From Betaproteobacteria bacterium (GTDB taxonomy: Bacteria > Pseudomonadota > Gammaproteobacteria > Burkholderiales > SG8-39): a stretch of 64,000 nucleotides of DNA. Within the stretch, counting starts at the first letter, position 1, and each line of letters starts with the position of its first letter. The stretch is from positions 1-64,000 of the forward strand of contig SHXF01000007.1 in the NCBI GenBank assembly GCA_009693435.1. Direction: 5' to 3'. Made by a program: the position numbers and the translations under genes. The notes beneath the pieces were generated by a model, which had not been told where the DNA came from, made no database searches, and saw only the letters and a program-made list of their open reading frames with translations. Below are positions 54,220 through 62,652 of the stretch, one piece after another.

Positions 54220-55524
54220 TCAGGCTCGGGACAGGTGCTCGGCCCACCAGCGCAACTGCGCCCGCTGGGTAACCTCGTCCATGTAGTGCCCCATCAGCGT
54301 GCCCTTCATCCGGTAGGCTTCCGGTGTGCCCTCGTCGTCGTCCATGGCTTCACGCTGCATGCCGCGGGCCATCAGCTTCCACGGGTTCACCATCTGGTTC
54401 ATGCCGAGCTGGTTGCGCTCGAACATGTCCACGTCATCGGGATTGACGCAGCCGGAGGGCCCCATGCGGTCCTCGGTGTCGCGCATGCGCATCAGATTCA
54501 ATTCGTGCGGCACGCCCTTCAGGAACGCCGAATAGAACTGGATCTCGAACTGGTTCACCGATATCGGCCGCAGCACCCGCACGTCGTGGTTGAGCAGTTG
54601 CAAATTGGGCATGAAGATCGTGTGCGGATTGCCGCCTGTACGGATCAGAAAATCCGCCCGCTCCCTGTCGTAGGTCTTGTACATGGCTGCGCGGTACTCG
54701 TGCGCCCACGGCTTGTCGGGCAGACGGTCGCGCGCCACGGCGCGCAGATCGAGGCTGTAATGGCCGTTGCCCAAATCGCGCGAGCGATACCCCTCATCGA
54801 TCCGGCCGGTCTGCGCCATCGGATTGCGCATGCTGCGGTCCTTGCGCCTGGCGCGGTAATACATGTAGTTCGCCTGGTGGGTAAACGGCGGGTGATAGCC
54901 GTCGCCGCCCTGGAATTTCCAGTTCGCGTAAATCATCCCTTTCAGGCAACCCTGCCGCAGCACAATTTCGCCTTCGGGAGAAGCGTCGCAGAAATGATCA
55001 ATGGCCTTCTTGCCGAGGACGCCCAGGTGCTCGTCCAGTCCGATCCCGGACTGGCTCAGGTTTCCCCAGATGAAGCCGCGATAGATGCCCATGCGCGGCG
55101 ACACGAGCGATAAATCCTCTTTGCGGAAGTCATCCCCGTAGGCGCCTTCCTTGTAGGGCACTCCGACCAGTTCGCCCGAATTCTTGTACGTCCACCCGTG
55201 GTAAGCACAGCGGAAGTAGGACGAATTGCCCTGCTCGAACTGGCACACGCTGTTGGCGCGGTGGCGGCAGCGGTTCATGAACAGGTGCGGCTTGTGCTCG
55301 TCGTCCCGGCTCATGATGACGACCTGTTTGCCGATCCAGCGCAACACGTAATCGCCCGACTGCGGAATTTCGCTTTCATGGCCGACATAGACCCAGCCAT
55401 TGTGAAAGATTTTCTCCATTTCCAGATCGAACACTTCCGGGCTGGTGTAGATGTCGGAGTGCACCAGGCCCTTGTCAAGCCGCAACAAGGTGTTGACGTC
55501 GATCGGTGGCTGGGCATTTATCAC
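54220..55524 (-). CDS. Rieske aromatic-ring oxygenase, alpha subunit
   Basis: A 434-residue oxygenase. Rieske ligands CRH and CAYHGW lie in the first 120 residues, and the iron site reads GGDGYHPPFTHQANYM, with Asp and the two His kept while the usual ENxxD is replaced by FQGGD. No beta subunit follows. The frame is open far upstream, but the GTG at 55524 has AGGAG 5 bases before it (GCAGGAGATCCAGTG); the ATG at 55563 lacks a ribosome site. It is between a MmgE/PrpD gene and two small unknown genes on the same strand. Confidence 0.9.
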   Translation of the reverse strand: MINAQPPIDVNTLLRLDKGLVHSDIYTSPEVFDLEMEKIFHNGWVYVGHESEIPQSGDYVLRWIGKQVVIMSRDDEHKPHLFMNRCRHRANSVCQFEQGNSSYFRCAYHGWTYKNSGELVGVPYKEGAYGDDFRKEDLSLVSPRMGIYRGFIWGNLSQSGIGLDEHLGVLGKKAIDHFCDASPEGEIVLRQGCLKGMIYANWKFQGGDGYHPPFTHQANYMYYRARRKDRSMRNPMAQTGRIDEGYRSRDLGNGHYSLDLRAVARDRLPDKPWAHEYRAAMYKTYDRERADFLIRTGGNPHTIFMPNLQLLNHDVRVLRPISVNQFEIQFYSAFLKGVPHELNLMRMRDTEDRMGPSGCVNPDDVDMFERNQLGMNQMVNPWKLMARGMQREAMDDDEGTPEAYRMKGTLMGHYMDEVTQRAQLRWWAEHLSRA

Positions 55525-55636
55525 TGGATCTCCTGCGAAGGGAATTGCTTCAGGGTTTTTCATGTGCCGCAACCCGGCACTGACCCGGAAAGTATATTCC
55601 CGCGACCCTGCGCCGTCCATGAATGCGGCAAGCGCG

Positions 55637-57061
55637 TCATGGCGGAGCACGACCCGACAGCAGCGCGGGCAGCAGCGACACATCGGCGATGTTTTCCAGG
55701 TCCGCAATATGCGCGATCACCTGATCCAGTGCGCCCGGTCGCACCGGCATGGCCGCGTGGCGTGCACAGTCGCGGAATTTCTCGACCAGCTGATCGAAGC
55801 CGAGCACAGGCGCGTCGCTGCCGGCGTCCGCACGAAACACGCGGCCATCGTGCAGCGTCACTTCCACCGCCGCGCCGTCGTCTGTCCGTTCATCCGGAAA
55901 ACTATCCATCACGGCAGCAAGGGCCAGCGCTTCCGGCTGCGCGAGTCCCTGCGGCGTGAAATCGGCGAGCGAAACGTTGCCGTTCGCAAGCGTCTTGGCG
56001 ACGCCGAAGTAGATGCTGTTTGCGGCGGTCGCGGCATTGTGCGGCCGGCGCCGTTCATCGGCCGGCTCCAGCCAAACCCTGCCATGCGCACCTACGTGCA
56101 GCCTGATGCGCGCGATGTCCCCGCATGCCACGCGGTGTTGCGTGCGCAGCTGCATGCTCGCGCGGATGAACGGATGCAGGAAGCCGCTGGTTGCCCATGG
56201 CTTGAACACCGTATCGCATGCAAAAAATGTCTCGCCCAGTCCATCCCGCAGCGCAGCCGCGCTATACCGGCCGCCGTAGAATAGACCGTAAATGCCCGCA
56301 GGCCCCTCCAGCGCGTCGCAGCGCGCGTCTATGCCCTGCTCGGACAGCATCACGGCAAGCAGAGCCCCATGGTTGGCAAACCCGCCATAGATCGCTTTGG
56401 CCGCGCCGCCTTCGAACGACACCTGGCGCGTCCCCGCCGACTGCATCAACGCGAGCCCCATGACGCTGCGCATGCGCTCCGGCGTGAACCGCAGGATGCG
56501 ACCCGCACCGGCGGCGGCGCCCAGGTATCCGAGCAACTGGCCCTCGAGGAATTTTTCATTGGCGTCGACGCCCACCGCGTCGAGCGCCGCGGCAAGGCGC
56601 GCGGTAAATTCCGCGGCCACCGTCACCGCCGCGATCAACTCCGTGCCGCTCACCGCGCCGCCGTTCAGCACCGCTTGTCGCTCCGCCATCACCAAAGGCG
56701 CTACGACCGCCGCCACGCCCAGATGCCCGCCGTTCCGACCCAGAGCATCGAAGTTCAGGGCATGCGCGAGCGCGCCATTGCCGAAGGCACCCCACAGCGC
56801 CGAAACGCGATCCCCGTAGCCAAGCAGGGTACTCTCGGGGGCACCGGGGTTGGCGCGCACCATCTTCGCCACGCCGGCACAGCAATCGCCGAGGGTGCTG
56901 GCTGCCAGCGCCGCGCCCAGGGTATCGAGGATCAGTCCCTTGACCACCTGCACCACGTCGCCGGGCAGGTGCTCGAATTCGAGGCCGCTGGCGAACTGCG
57001 CCCACTGCGCCGTGATTCCCGGTTGCGTCGCCGCTTCCGCGATAGGCTGATTCGATTGCAT
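55637..57061 (-). CDS. MmgE/PrpD-family protein
   Basis: A 474-residue protein of the MmgE/PrpD family (2-methylcitrate dehydratase and relatives). Segments shared with the family: VKGLILDTLGAALAAST near the N-terminus, NGALAHALNFDALG, the substrate-region YGGFANHGALLAV and FKPWATSGFLHPFI. The typical ExxDYDD-like signature is not obvious, so the enzyme may be a different dehydratase or isomerase. It reads into the Rieske gene 112 bases downstream. Substrate not predictable. Confidence 0.83.
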   Translation of the reverse strand: MQSNQPIAEAATQPGITAQWAQFASGLEFEHLPGDVVQVVKGLILDTLGAALAASTLGDCCAGVAKMVRANPGAPESTLLGYGDRVSALWGAFGNGALAHALNFDALGRNGGHLGVAAVVAPLVMAERQAVLNGGAVSGTELIAAVTVAAEFTARLAAALDAVGVDANEKFLEGQLLGYLGAAAGAGRILRFTPERMRSVMGLALMQSAGTRQVSFEGGAAKAIYGGFANHGALLAVMLSEQGIDARCDALEGPAGIYGLFYGGRYSAAALRDGLGETFFACDTVFKPWATSGFLHPFIRASMQLRTQHRVACGDIARIRLHVGAHGRVWLEPADERRRPHNAATAANSIYFGVAKTLANGNVSLADFTPQGLAQPEALALAAVMDSFPDERTDDGAAVEVTLHDGRVFRADAGSDAPVLGFDQLVEKFRDCARHAAMPVRPGALDQVIAHIADLENIADVSLLPALLSGRAPP

Positions 57062-57078
57062 CCTCTATGATCCTTTTC

Positions 57079-57125
57079 GGGCGGGAAAAACCGCAGTAAT
57101 CGTACCGCCCTATTTTGCTGCAAAA
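57079..57125. promoter_or_regulatory. Inverted repeats in a divergent intergenic region
   Basis: GGGCGG (57079-57084) pairs with CCGCCC (57105-57110), and TTTTGC-T-GCAAAA (57113-57125) is a perfect 13-bp palindrome. They lie between the MmgE/PrpD gene and the broken Bug gene, which diverge. Regulator binding is possible; no promoter boxes were assigned. Confidence 0.3.
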
Positions 57126-57203
57126 GCAAGGCTCGCATTCGCAAGACACAAACAAAACACTGATTTCGACAAGACCCTAATATCGGACGATGCGAATTAT
57201 GGA

Positions 57204-57954
57204 ATGGTTTCAGTGAAGCGACAATTCGCAATGATGCTTGCCGGCGCGCTTGCCCTGTGCGCGGCCGGCACCTGGGCTCAGGATTATCCGCAGCGACCGG
57301 TTCGCATCATCGTGCCGTATGCCGCGGGCGGCGTGCCGGACGTGGTGGCGCGCACCGTCGCGCAACGGCTTTCGGAATCGCTGGGGCAGCAATTCCTCGT
57401 CGAAAACCGTGGCGGCGGTGGCGGCATTGCAGCGGTGATGGCGGTGGCGAAGGCCCCGGCCGACGGCTACACGCTGCTGGTTGCCGATCCGGCCCACACT
57501 GCCATCAACCCCTACCTGTTCAGCAAGCTGCCCTACGACACGCTCAGGGATCTGGCGCCCGTCAGCATCATTGCCACCACGTGCAGTACGTAGTCGGCAG
57601 CCCGCAGGCCACTATCCACAGTTTTGCCGATATGGCGGCGTTCGCCAGGGCGAATCCGGGCAAGCTGAGCTACGGTTCCGCCGGCATAGGCAGCGTGCAC
57701 CACATCGGCATGGAGTCCATCAAGGCGGCACTGGCGCTGGACAGTTGGCGCCGGCCGGAACGCCGCCTGCCATCTTGACGAAACTGTCCGGCGAAGCGGC
57801 CAAGGCTATGATGCATCCCGACACCATCACTCGTTTCGGCGCTCTGGGAATGGATCCGGTGGGCGGCACGCCGGAAAACTACGCGGGCGTGATACGCCGC
57901 GGCCTGGAGCGTTTTTCCGTCGCGGTGAAATTGTCCGGTGCCAAAACCGATTGA
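57204..57954 (+). pseudogene. Frameshifted and internally deleted Bug-family gene
   Basis: Three frames carry successive parts of one Bug protein. Frame one (57204-57593) has signal peptide, YPQRPVRIIVPYAAGG and APVSIIATT before a stop. A second frame continues VQYVVGSPQATIHS to GMESIKAALALD, and a third resumes with LAPAGTPPAILTKLS and ends ERFSVAVKLSGAKTD at 57954. About 100 residues of the second lobe are absent between the second and third parts. Two frame changes plus the deletion make it non-functional. Confidence 0.85.
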
Positions 57955-57972
57955 GGCAAGGCAGCGGAGCGG

Positions 57973-59106
57973 TCAGCGGGGCACGGAAAATTTAGAATCG
58001 CGCACCACGATGATCTGTGTTCGACGAATCGCTTCGCCACTGGGGTTCATGCTGACCGCACCGGTAACGGGGGTTGGCTGATCCTTCAGACCGGCAAAGC
58101 ATTGCTGCATCTTGTCACGGTCAGCCTGCAGTTCCGATTCCTTGCCGCTTACTTTCTGCGACTGGATGCAGGATTTCACCAGTGTAAGGGCGTCGTACAT
58201 CAGCGCGGCAGCGTTCTGCGGTGGCGCCTTGTTCTTCGAACGGAAATCGCTTGCCCACTTCGCCACCTCGGCGTTGCGCTCGTCGTGAAAATCGCTGGCG
58301 ACCATCACGCCTTCCGCCGCGGGGCCCGCAAGCGCGATGAACTGCAGATCCAGGATGCCGACGTTGCCGAGCACCGGCTGTTTAAGTCCCTGCTTGCGCA
58401 ACTCGCGCACCACGTTGCCGCCTTCGGTGTGCAGAGTGGTCATGACAATGCCGTCCGGATTGCGGTTCTTCGCCCGGGTCACGGGCGCCGAGTAATCGAT
58501 GTCCCCGGTCTGAATCGATATGGTGTCGAGCACCTCGACGCCCCGCTGCTTGAGGATCTGCGGATAGACTATGGTTCCGTCAGACTTCGACACCGCATCT
58601 TTGGCATCGACAATGACTACCACCTTCCTGATCGGCGTGGCGGCTCGACTGAGCCACTGCTCTATCAGTTGGCCCGTCATCTTGTCCGATGTGGTGGCGA
58701 ACTGAAATCCATAGGGCCGATTGGCGGCGGCGACTCCCGGCTTGGCGGAGGTCGGGCTGACGATGGGCGTCTTGCCCTGAACCGCCACTGGAAAGGCCAC
58801 TTCCGCCTCACCGCTCAGCAACGGACCGACTATCATCACCACCTTATCGCCTGAAATCAGCTTGCGCGTCAGGCTGATGGTCTCGGTCAGGTCGCCTCGC
58901 GTGTCCTGCACTACCAGCTTGATCTTCTCGTTGTCATTCAGCTTCCCGTGAGTTTCCTCGAACATCCGTATTGAGCCTGCGAACTGGTTGCCGTACGAAG
59001 CCAGCCGGCCGGTCAGCGGCGCCAACACGCCGATAGTCACGTCTGCCGCGGCCGCCGCGGGTAGTACCGAGAGCATGCACACCGCAACACCTTTTCTGAA
59101 TCGCAT
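57973..59106 (-). CDS. ABC-type substrate-binding protein (Peripla_BP_6)
   Basis: A 377-residue periplasmic binding protein: signal peptide MRFRKGVAVCMLSVLPAAAAA, then VTIGVLAPLTGRLASYGNQF and RKVVVIVDAKDAVSKSDG. It is the family of Leu/Ile/Val and aromatic-acid binding proteins. The frame is open to 59160, but the ATG at 59106 (and one at 59109) stands directly after AAGGAGG. It is separated by about 300 bases from the RidA gene and has no permease genes beside it; it probably serves the operon of 59.4-64 kb. Confidence 0.9.
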   Translation of the reverse strand: MRFRKGVAVCMLSVLPAAAAADVTIGVLAPLTGRLASYGNQFAGSIRMFEETHGKLNDNEKIKLVVQDTRGDLTETISLTRKLISGDKVVMIVGPLLSGEAEVAFPVAVQGKTPIVSPTSAKPGVAAANRPYGFQFATTSDKMTGQLIEQWLSRAATPIRKVVVIVDAKDAVSKSDGTIVYPQILKQRGVEVLDTISIQTGDIDYSAPVTRAKNRNPDGIVMTTLHTEGGNVVRELRKQGLKQPVLGNVGILDLQFIALAGPAAEGVMVASDFHDERNAEVAKWASDFRSKNKAPPQNAAALMYDALTLVKSCIQSQKVSGKESELQADRDKMQQCFAGLKDQPTPVTGAVSMNPSGEAIRRTQIIVVRDSKFSVPR

Positions 59107-59409
59107 CATTCCTCCTTGTAGGACACTTGAATGTTGCATGCCAAGTGGACCGGGCGCCACTTGCTGCCGGCAGACCGCCAGTGGAATTCCGAACGCGGTA
59201 AAAATACCGCTCGCTTATGGGACGTTGTTCCGCAATCGAGGTTACGTGAAGCACCCGGACCGGTCAAATTTCCTCACGCCCCCCGAATCCCGTCTAAGTG
59301 TGTCAGCCGCTGCCGCCAGGTCCGGCACCTCGCCTGTCACAGACAACCTGGTCACTGCCGCCATCGCGGCACGCGATCGCTCAGGCGATGGGAACAAAGT
59401 GGAATACTC

Positions 59410-59811
59410 TCAGTCCACGACCGCGACGGCATCCATCTCGACCAGATACTCCGGGCTGGCAAGGCCCGCCACCAGGATGAGCGTGCTCGCCGGCAGGTTG
59501 GTCATCTTGCCTGACTGCTTCCAGGCTGCGCGCACGCGTTGCATCGGTCCGAGATTCTCCCGCCCCACGACATAGGTCACGGTCTTCACCAGGTTGCTAA
59601 TGCTGCCGCCCCGCTCTCTGAGCGCTGCATCCACGTTGGCGTAGATCTGCTGCGTCTGGGCCTCGACGTTTCCCTCACCGACGAAGGCCCCGGACTTGTC
59701 GACCGCCACCATGCCGGACAGCCAGATGATTTTGCCGCTCTGCGTCAGCCAGGAGAAATTACCGGGCGGGGCGCACAGGGCTGCGGGATTCACGTATTCA
59801 ACACTCGACAT
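59410..59811 (-). CDS. RidA-family protein
   Basis: A 133-residue member of the YjgF/YER057c/UK114 family. The N-terminus NPAALCAPPGNFSWLTQSG, GGSISNLVKTVTYV with its strand and VRAAWKQSGKMTN are family features; the deaminase-defining Arg in the last quarter is not clearly visible (relatives have RVxxE). Members deaminate 2-aminoacrylate-type imines or 2-aminomuconate. The frame is open to 59910 but ATG at 59811 has CCAAGGAGCG upstream. Here it follows an amidase in the same operon. Confidence 0.85.
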   Translation of the reverse strand: MSSVEYVNPAALCAPPGNFSWLTQSGKIIWLSGMVAVDKSGAFVGEGNVEAQTQQIYANVDAALRERGGSISNLVKTVTYVVGRENLGPMQRVRAAWKQSGKMTNLPASTLILVAGLASPEYLVEMDAVAVVD

Positions 59812-59833
59812 GCTTCGCTCCTTGGACCGTGGT

Positions 59834-61240
59834 TCAGAAAGATAACGGCGGAATTCGATGCGCCCAGGGACGGATCTGTTCGAATGCGGCCGCCACGCGC
59901 AGCACCGCACTATCCTGGAATCGGCGGCCCACGATCTGCAAGCCTACTGGCAGCCCGCTTTGCGTCCAGCCGCAGGGAATGCTCGCGGCGGGTTGGCCGC
60001 TCAGGTTGAATGGGTAAAGAAATCCAAGCCATTGGGGAAAACGGGACGGCGCACCGGCGATCTCGCCCGACGCGTCGCGACCCAGAGGAAACGGCAAAGT
60101 GCCGACAACCGGCGTCAGCAGGAAATCGTGGGTTTGGAACGTCTTTCGCAGCACATCCCAGTAAGCGGATCGTGCCATGCCGGCCTTGGTCAGATCATAG
60201 GCTGTGAGATTTCGGCCCGCTTCCACCATTTCCACCAGGCCCGGGTCCATCCGCTCGCGCCACGTCGACAACGCATCCACCAGTTGCGCGCCGAACAGGC
60301 CCTGAAACAGCGTGTTGAATGCCGCAGTGATATCGGGAAGGTCCGGCTTTACTTCGTCGACCAGCAGGCCGGCCTGCTGGTACTGCTTCACGGCCGCGGC
60401 GCATTGCTCCATCACGGCAGCATCCACCAGCAGTCCGGCGAATCCCGGACACCATGCGGCGCGCATCCCCTTGAGCCCCGGCGCGGCATCCCAGAATTTC
60501 GCATCAGCCGGATCGGGCAATGTATTGCGGTCACGCTCGTCGGGGCCGGTGATCACCGACAGGAACAGTGCGGCGTCGCGCACCGTCCGGGCGATTACGC
60601 CCGCATGCACCAGCGAGTCTGCCGAGGGCGCAGGGAAGATCGGGATGCGCCCGAACGAAGGTTTCATGCCGAAAACGCCGCAGAACGACGCAGGCACACG
60701 CGTGGAACCGGCTGCGTCGGTCGCAAGCGCAAGCGGCCCCATGCCAGACGCCACCGCCGAGGCGGCACCGCCGCTGGAACCGCCCGGCGTAAAACCGGGG
60801 TTCCACGGGTTGAGCGTTGCGCCGAACAACGGATTGTCGGTCACCGCCTTCCATCCGAACTCGGACGTCGACGTCTTGCCGAGGAGGATCGCACCGGCAT
60901 TTTGCGCCCGCTCCACCGCGGGCGCGCTGAAATCGGGAACGAAGTGCTCAAATATCGCGGAACCCCGCGTGGTGCGCATCCCGGCAGTGACGATCAGGTC
61001 TTTCACCGAAAACGGAATGCCGTGCAGCGGACCCTGCGCCTGGTTGTTGCGTATCGCCTTGTCTGCCTCCCGTGCAGCTTGCAGGGCCGCTTCGTTGACC
61101 GTGTAGAACGCCTTCAGCCTTCCGTCAAACTTGTCGATGCGATCGAGGATCCGTTCCATCAGGTCTACCGGGCTGGCGCGGCGCGCGGCAAAGTCCTCGC
61201 GCAATTCCGACACCGATCTGAACTCCAGTTCTACGGCCAT
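59834..61240 (-). CDS. Amidase-signature enzyme
   Basis: A 468-residue amidase-signature hydrolase. The Lys-Ser-Ser triad is visible: Lys in IPFSVKDLIV, the cis-Ser in TPGGSSGGAAS and the nucleophile Ser in TDAAGSTRVPAS, in the expected order and spacing. Ring or side-chain amides are typical substrates. ATG at 61240 has CAGGAAAAACG upstream; the frame is open to 61297. It lies 13 bases after the VOC dioxygenase and 22 before the RidA gene, so all three appear co-transcribed. Confidence 0.92.
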   Translation of the reverse strand: MAVELEFRSVSELREDFAARRASPVDLMERILDRIDKFDGRLKAFYTVNEAALQAAREADKAIRNNQAQGPLHGIPFSVKDLIVTAGMRTTRGSAIFEHFVPDFSAPAVERAQNAGAILLGKTSTSEFGWKAVTDNPLFGATLNPWNPGFTPGGSSGGAASAVASGMGPLALATDAAGSTRVPASFCGVFGMKPSFGRIPIFPAPSADSLVHAGVIARTVRDAALFLSVITGPDERDRNTLPDPADAKFWDAAPGLKGMRAAWCPGFAGLLVDAAVMEQCAAAVKQYQQAGLLVDEVKPDLPDITAAFNTLFQGLFGAQLVDALSTWRERMDPGLVEMVEAGRNLTAYDLTKAGMARSAYWDVLRKTFQTHDFLLTPVVGTLPFPLGRDASGEIAGAPSRFPQWLGFLYPFNLSGQPAASIPCGWTQSGLPVGLQIVGRRFQDSAVLRVAAAFEQIRPWAHRIPPLSF

Positions 61241-61253
61241 GTCGTTTTTCCTG

Positions 61254-62120
61254 TCAGGTGGCGGCGGCAGTGCGGTGTCCCCACAAGCTGCCGGCATTCA
61301 TGTGCCGCACCCGCCATGTGGCGTCGTCGACCTTGATGCCGCCGTGGCCACACTCGATCTGCACGCCGTTCGGACTCACCATGTAAAACGAAATCATCAG
61401 ATCGTTACTGTGCCGTCCCAGCGATTCGGCGATGGTTACGCCGTGCTCCATGCACGCGTCCATGGTCTTGCCCAGGTCATCCATGGTACGCACCTCCAGC
61501 AACGCATGGTGCAGTCCTTCACCCAGGTCTTGAATCGCCAGGCTGTGTTCGCGCCCGTCCAGGCAGCGCAGGAACACTGCAGAGATGTGGCCGTCCCCAT
61601 AGGGAAAGTCGATATAGTCGCTGACCTTCAGGCCGAGAATTTCAGTGTAGAAGCGCTCCGAGCGCTTGATGTCGCGCGCACCCAACACCAGATGCCCGAG
61701 CGCGACGAAGCCGGAAATATCCCGCGTCGGACGGACGGGTTCAGCGCTGATGTTGCCGCCAAAGAACAATTCGTTTCTCAGTCCTTCCGGGTCGTCGACC
61801 GCGATAAAATCGAGGACACCGCGACGTATGCATTCCTCCTTGTCGCCACGCGTGTACTTGAGTCCGTGCTTATCCAGGTTTCGGGCTGCCTGCTCCAGCG
61901 CGGCGGCATCGGCGAGTTCCCAGCCCATGTAACGCAACCTGCCATCGGTCCCCGGATGGATGGCGATGCGAAAGCAGCGCTCGTCGACCCGGATGTAGAT
62001 CGTCCCATCCGCCTCGGTCCGGCTCACGGGAGCACCCAGCACGTCGATGGAATACCGCGCCCACTCCTTGGGATCTGCAGATTCCATTCCCACATACCCC
62101 AGCGACATTATCGACATCAT
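61254..62120 (-). CDS. Type I (VOC) extradiol ring-cleavage dioxygenase, BphC-like
   Basis: A 288-residue two-module protein. Ligands in the second module: His in LGHLVLGARD (about 146), His in REHSLAI (about 196) and Glu in IECGHG (about 262), the expected H-H-E set. It is a paralogue of the 24813-25688 enzyme (shared FYxEILGxKxSDYI). Upstream in the same direction are the Rieske alpha and beta genes, so it would cleave the ring they hydroxylate. ATG at 62120 follows GCAGGAGG. Confidence 0.9.
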   Translation of the reverse strand: MMSIMSLGYVGMESADPKEWARYSIDVLGAPVSRTEADGTIYIRVDERCFRIAIHPGTDGRLRYMGWELADAAALEQAARNLDKHGLKYTRGDKEECIRRGVLDFIAVDDPEGLRNELFFGGNISAEPVRPTRDISGFVALGHLVLGARDIKRSERFYTEILGLKVSDYIDFPYGDGHISAVFLRCLDGREHSLAIQDLGEGLHHALLEVRTMDDLGKTMDACMEHGVTIAESLGRHSNDLMISFYMVSPNGVQIECGHGGIKVDDATWRVRHMNAGSLWGHRTAAAT

Positions 62121-62157
62121 TTACCTCCTGCAGCTTGAATTCTGGCCGGACTGCGCG

Positions 62158-62652
62158 TCAGACCAGAAACGTCAGATTACCTATGGGTTCGTTGTTCTGG
62201 ATGAGATGCACGATTTTCCGCTTGATCAGCCAGTTCTCGTGCACCCGCCTGAGTTCGTGCATAGTCTTTCCCGAGAAGATCTGCGATACGCCGCGTCGGA
62301 GTTCGACTACGATGAAGCGCGACTCCACCTCGCAGCCGTCCGCCGTCCGCCGCGTAATGCGCACGTTGCCGACCATGCGTGTCGTCCGCGAAGGCGGATC
62401 CTGGGCCCAGAAGCTGCCGCTTTTCAGGCGACTGACCCGCTCGCGCATCCTTTCGATGTTGTCGTAGGCAATGCTCACTTCGCGCCCGGGATCAATGTCA
62501 AATGAATTGCTGGGGACCCAGTAAAGCGCGTCCGGCGTAAACAGGTTCACCCAGTCTTCCAGCCTGCCTTCCTCCAGCAGCGCTGCCTCGCGAAAGAGAA
62601 ACTCGGAAACATTCTCGAGATCGATGCCTTCGGGTGTCGCTGAAAGACTCAC
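62158..62652 (-). CDS. Ring-hydroxylating oxygenase, beta subunit
   Basis: A 164-residue NTF2-fold small subunit: FLFREAALLEEGRLEDWVNLFTPDALYWVP, IAYDNIERMRERVSRLKSG and the C-terminal IKRKIVHLIQNNEP. The start is GTG at 62652, overlapping the alpha stop (GTGA); the frame is open further into alpha, but the coupled GTG is typical of such pairs. It lies 37 bases upstream of the VOC dioxygenase. Confidence 0.9.
   Translation of the reverse strand: MSLSATPEGIDLENVSEFLFREAALLEEGRLEDWVNLFTPDALYWVPSNSFDIDPGREVSIAYDNIERMRERVSRLKSGSFWAQDPPSRTTRMVGNVRITRRTADGCEVESRFIVVELRRGVSQIFSGKTMHELRRVHENWLIKRKIVHLIQNNEPIGNLTFLV

Noticed and set aside
59858..61336. Open reading frame of 492 codons opposite the amidase
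   Set aside because: The minus-strand amidase has its full catalytic triad; the plus-strand frame has no recognisable domain.
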